Of a stretch of DNA of 64,000 bases, positions 61,492 through 64,000 are shown one piece after another. Made by a program: the position numbers and the translations under genes. The stretch spans positions 744,001-808,000 of the forward strand of contig NZ_VDYR01000001.1 in assembly GCF_006346325.1 (NCBI RefSeq). The letters run 5' to 3'. This stretch comes from Sphingomonas japonica. GTDB lineage: Bacteria; Pseudomonadota; Alphaproteobacteria; Sphingomonadales; Sphingomonadaceae. Under the pieces are notes generated by a model. It did no database searches. It was not told where the DNA came from and saw only the letters and a list, made by a program, of their open reading frames with translations. The first letter of the stretch is position 1. Every line of letters begins with the position of its first letter.

Positions 61492-63810
61492 ATGGACGAG
61501 CTGCTTCAGGACTTCATTGCCGAAACGCGCGAAACGCTCGAGGCGGTTTCGAGCGAGATCGTCGCGTGGGAAGCCGCGCCCGACGATCGCGCGCGGCTCG
61601 ATTCGATCTTTCGCTTCGTCCACACCGTCAAGGGAAGCTGCGGGTTCCTTGACCTCCCGCGGCTGCAACGCCTCAGCCACGCTGCCGAGGATGTGCTGTC
61701 GCAGGTGCGCAGCGGCGAGCGGACCGCCGATGCCCCGTTGGTCAGCGCCGTGCTGGCGATTATCGATCGCATCGGCGAGATCGTCGAGGCAATCGACGCG
61801 GGCGCCGCACTCGACGACAGCGGCGAAGACGCACTGATCGCCGGCCTGGCGCCGGGCGCCGGGGCGATCGCACCGGTCGTGGTCGCATCCAACGGTAACC
61901 AACGCGCGGCGAGCCGCAGCGTCCGCCTGAATGTCGATCTCCTCGACCGGATGATGGGCGGAATGTCCGACATGGTGCTGGCGCGCAACGAATTGGCCCG
62001 GCGGCTACGCGACCTGCCCGGCGAGCCGGGTATCGAAGCGGCGCTCGATCGCCTGTCGGCGACCGTGGCGGAGATGCGCGACACGGTGACGCGCACGCGC
62101 ATGCAGAAGGTAGAAAGTCTGTTCTCGGCCCTGCCGCGGATCGTTCGCGATACCGCTGCCGAACTCGGCAAGTCGGTCGCGCTGAGCATCGAAGGGTCGG
62201 ATGTTGAGCTCGATCGGGAAATGATCGAGGTAATGCGCGATCCGCTGGTCCACATCATCCGCAACGCCATCGATCATGGCATCGAGACCCCGGCGGTGCG
62301 CAGGGCGGCGGGCAAGCGTCCGACCGGGCGTCTGTATGTCGCGGCGCGGCAGGCCGGGAACCAGATCGTGCTGGAAGTATCCGACGATGGCGCGGGCATA
62401 GACACCGATCGGATCGTCGCCAAGCTGATCGCGCAGGGCCGTGATCCTGCCGAACTCCGCGGCTTGTCGGAACGCGCGAAATGCGCGCTGATCTTCGAGC
62501 CGGGTTTCACCACCAAAACTGACGTCTCGACCATTTCTGGCCGTGGTGTCGGCATGGACATCGTCCGCGACAGCGTCGAGCAGATCGGCGGGCGCATCGA
62601 CTTGCAGAACCAGCCGGGCGTCGGATTGACGCTGACGGTGCAAGTGCCGCTGACCCTCTCGATCCTGTCGACCATCATCGTCGAGGTCGGCGGACATCGC
62701 TTCGCGATCCCACGGCTGGCGATCGAAGAGATCGTATCCGACCGCAATGCCACGATCCGGATCGACCGCATCGGCGACACGAGCGTGGCGACGGTGCGCG
62801 AGCGGCGGCTCCCGGTCGTCGATCTTGGGATTATCCTGGGTTTGGTGCGCCGGCCGGGCGAACGCGAGGAGCCCGCGATGCTCGTGATCGCCAATGTGGG
62901 CGCGAGCAGCATCGCCATCGAAGTCGATCAGGTCATCGATAACGAGGAATTGGTGATCAAGCCCGCCGCACCGGCGGTGATGGCGGCCGGCGTCTATGCC
63001 GGGCAGACCCTGCCCGATACCGGTCTGCCGATGCTGCTGCTCGACTGTGCGGGGATTGCGGCGGTCGCCGGCGTGCGCATCGGTCTGCGCGCCGAGATCG
63101 AAGCGGAGGCAGAACCCGAACCGGCCGATGACCAACAGGCGATGTTGCTGGTCGAAGACCTCGATGGCGCGACCCGGCTGGTACCCTTGGCGATCGTCGA
63201 CCGGATCGAGACCGCGCGCGGTGATGCCGTGTCCGACGTTGCCGGGCATCTGCGCCTCACGATCGATGGTGAAATCTATCCGCTGGTGGCACGGTCTCCG
63301 ATCGCCGCGGACGCGATGTTCACCGTCCTGCGGCTGCGCGACGGCGCGTCCGAAGTCTCGATGGCAATCCGCAAAGCCGACGATATCGTCACTATCTCGG
63401 ACGCGATCACCTTGGCGACTACCCCCGGGCCGATTGCGGGTGCGACAGTGATCGAGGGTCATGCCGTCGAAATAATCGATGCGCATTGGCTGTTCGCGAC
63501 CCATGCCGGCCCGCGTGAAATCGGGGATCGGCCACGGTGCATATTCGCCGGGGAACAATCGGAATGGATGAACAGCTTTCTGCGGCCGCTGGTTGAAACC
63601 ATGGGGTATCGCGTCGATCCGAGTTCTTTCGCGGCCGATCAGGCGTCGCTCGTGGTGGCGCTGGACATTATGGTTGATGGGGTTGCCGAAGACAGGCTGC
63701 TGCGGCTGCGCAGCAATCCCAGCGCTGCCGGCGACGATAGCTCGATCTACCGCTATGACAGGCCAGCCCTGCTGGCCGAACTGGCACGGCACCAAGGGAG
63801 GGCGGCATGA
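61492..63810 (+). CDS. cheA: CheA-like chemotaxis histidine kinase with extended C-terminus
   Basis: The 772-residue kinase opens with Hpt (1-105, phospho-His44 in FRFVHTVKGSCGFL). A dimerisation helix pair (about 145-205) follows, with no separate P2 domain. The ATPase has DPLVHIIRNAIDHGIE, DDGAGIDTDRI and SGRGVGMDIVRD. A CheW-like domain (about 385-520) is followed by a second CheW-like repeat (from about 545). The C-terminal stretch (about 678-772) looks like an eroded receiver with no obvious phospho-Asp pocket. GGGGAA precedes the ATG. It overlaps cheW by 4 bases. Confidence 0.93.
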   Translation: MDELLQDFIAETRETLEAVSSEIVAWEAAPDDRARLDSIFRFVHTVKGSCGFLDLPRLQRLSHAAEDVLSQVRSGERTADAPLVSAVLAIIDRIGEIVEAIDAGAALDDSGEDALIAGLAPGAGAIAPVVVASNGNQRAASRSVRLNVDLLDRMMGGMSDMVLARNELARRLRDLPGEPGIEAALDRLSATVAEMRDTVTRTRMQKVESLFSALPRIVRDTAAELGKSVALSIEGSDVELDREMIEVMRDPLVHIIRNAIDHGIETPAVRRAAGKRPTGRLYVAARQAGNQIVLEVSDDGAGIDTDRIVAKLIAQGRDPAELRGLSERAKCALIFEPGFTTKTDVSTISGRGVGMDIVRDSVEQIGGRIDLQNQPGVGLTLTVQVPLTLSILSTIIVEVGGHRFAIPRLAIEEIVSDRNATIRIDRIGDTSVATVRERRLPVVDLGIILGLVRRPGEREEPAMLVIANVGASSIAIEVDQVIDNEELVIKPAAPAVMAAGVYAGQTLPDTGLPMLLLDCAGIAAVAGVRIGLRAEIEAEAEPEPADDQQAMLLVEDLDGATRLVPLAIVDRIETARGDAVSDVAGHLRLTIDGEIYPLVARSPIAADAMFTVLRLRDGASEVSMAIRKADDIVTISDAITLATTPGPIAGATVIEGHAVEIIDAHWLFATHAGPREIGDRPRCIFAGEQSEWMNSFLRPLVETMGYRVDPSSFAADQASLVVALDIMVDGVAEDRLLRLRSNPSAAGDDSSIYRYDRPALLAELARHQGRAA

Positions 63811-64000
63811 ACGAAGATCTGTTTCTGATCGCCCATATCGCAGGGCATGCGCTCGCTTTTCGCTCGTCGCAGATCGAATCGGTCGTCGATCTCGGGCAGA
63901 TCACGCCCGTGCCGCGCGCGGCGGCGCACATTGTCGGACTGGCCGCGCTGCGCAGCCGGGTCGTGACGGTGATCGATACGTGGTCGGCGCTGGGCCTGAA
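63807..64000 (+). CDS. CheW-like coupling protein (partial)
   Basis: The first 64 residues of a CheW-fold protein, cut by the right edge of the window. LFLIAHIAGHALAFRSSQIESVVDL and AAHIVGLAALRSRVVTVIDTWSALGL show the paired beta-barrel motifs that link receptors to CheA. It starts inside the cheA stop, with AGGGAGGGC upstream. Confidence 0.9.
   Translation, partial: MNEDLFLIAHIAGHALAFRSSQIESVVDLGQITPVPRAAAHIVGLAALRSRVVTVIDTWSALGL

Noticed and set aside
62005..63795. A 596-codon frame opposite cheA
   Set aside because: Shadow of the kinase, whose own frame shows complete Hpt and ATPase motifs.

Overview
The window is a GC-rich (roughly two-thirds G+C), densely coded chromosomal segment of an alphaproteobacterium, most likely Sphingomonas or a close relative. 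The pointers are a ChpT-type phosphotransferase, an RpoH with its diagnostic box, a class II DAHP synthase, a YidC/YidD/RnpA/L34 block, a short alphaproteobacterial SRP RNA, an EcfG-type promoter (GGAAC-17-CGTT), and the orders SecB/Tim44-like/MltA/Smr and Pcm-like/TolC/DUF2497/ValS. I assign the genus from remembered gene order, not from a search. I see no phage, insertion sequence, CRISPR array or plasmid replication gene.

Layout. 1-2.0 kb: an RND efflux pump (permease running off the left edge, lipoprotein adaptor). 2.3-6.1 kb: an S9 peptidase, aspartate-semialdehyde dehydrogenase and a GFA-family protein. 6.1-9.2 kb: an EmrAB-type pump with its MarR regulator and a perfect 6-2-6 operator-like dyad. 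9.3-12.1 kb: a second GFA protein, an alpha/beta hydrolase, a small secreted protein, ribosomal protein S21 and a membrane-anchored FKBP. 12.2-14.9 kb: a cyanide-insensitive bd-type quinol oxidase with a 40-residue third subunit. 15-26.5 kb: housekeeping genes (TrpS, MurJ, SecB, Tim44-like, MltA, Smr, DapE, GST, EngB, YidC, YidD, RnpA, L34). 26.5-29 kb: an arsenic operon (arsR, arsC, ACR3, arsH) with 4-base overlaps. 29.1-37 kb: a leucine/isovalerate degradation operon (isovaleryl-CoA dehydrogenase, both methylcrotonyl-CoA carboxylase subunits, MaoC, SDR, second acyl-CoA dehydrogenase). 37-43.7 kb: TrhO, tRNA-Glu, DAHP synthase, a 2-hydroxyacid dehydrogenase, CysS and a CrtI-like oxidoreductase. 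43.8-48 kb: a TonB receptor/membrane protein/PepSY iron-uptake operon behind a Fur-like dyad. 48-57.5 kb: tRNA-Cys, Pcm-like, TolC, DUF2497, ValS, a lipoprotein, SRP RNA, DnaX, YbaB and a small stress-type membrane protein. 57.5-64 kb: MtgA, RpoH, an RluA-type synthase, then JAMM protein, ChpT, CheA-like kinase and CheW (cut by the right edge).

The most unusual signal is a family of imperfect palindromes (one arm reads roughly CGTTCGTGTCGAGCGAAG...). Copies sit in four intergenic gaps, and one lies in frame inside valS, where it adds about 44 residues between the two catalytic signature motifs. This resembles the way Rickettsia palindromic elements invade genes. A second repeat family (TACCCCGGCG-type) forms a head-to-head doublet just before the MaoC gene and a solo copy after cysS. 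Other points of note are a stretch of foreign-looking codon use inside the methylcrotonyl-CoA carboxylase alpha gene, an rnpA frame open through the whole of rpmH with no conventional start after it, a probable 29-residue membrane protein at 42080, and a structured segment after the SRP RNA.
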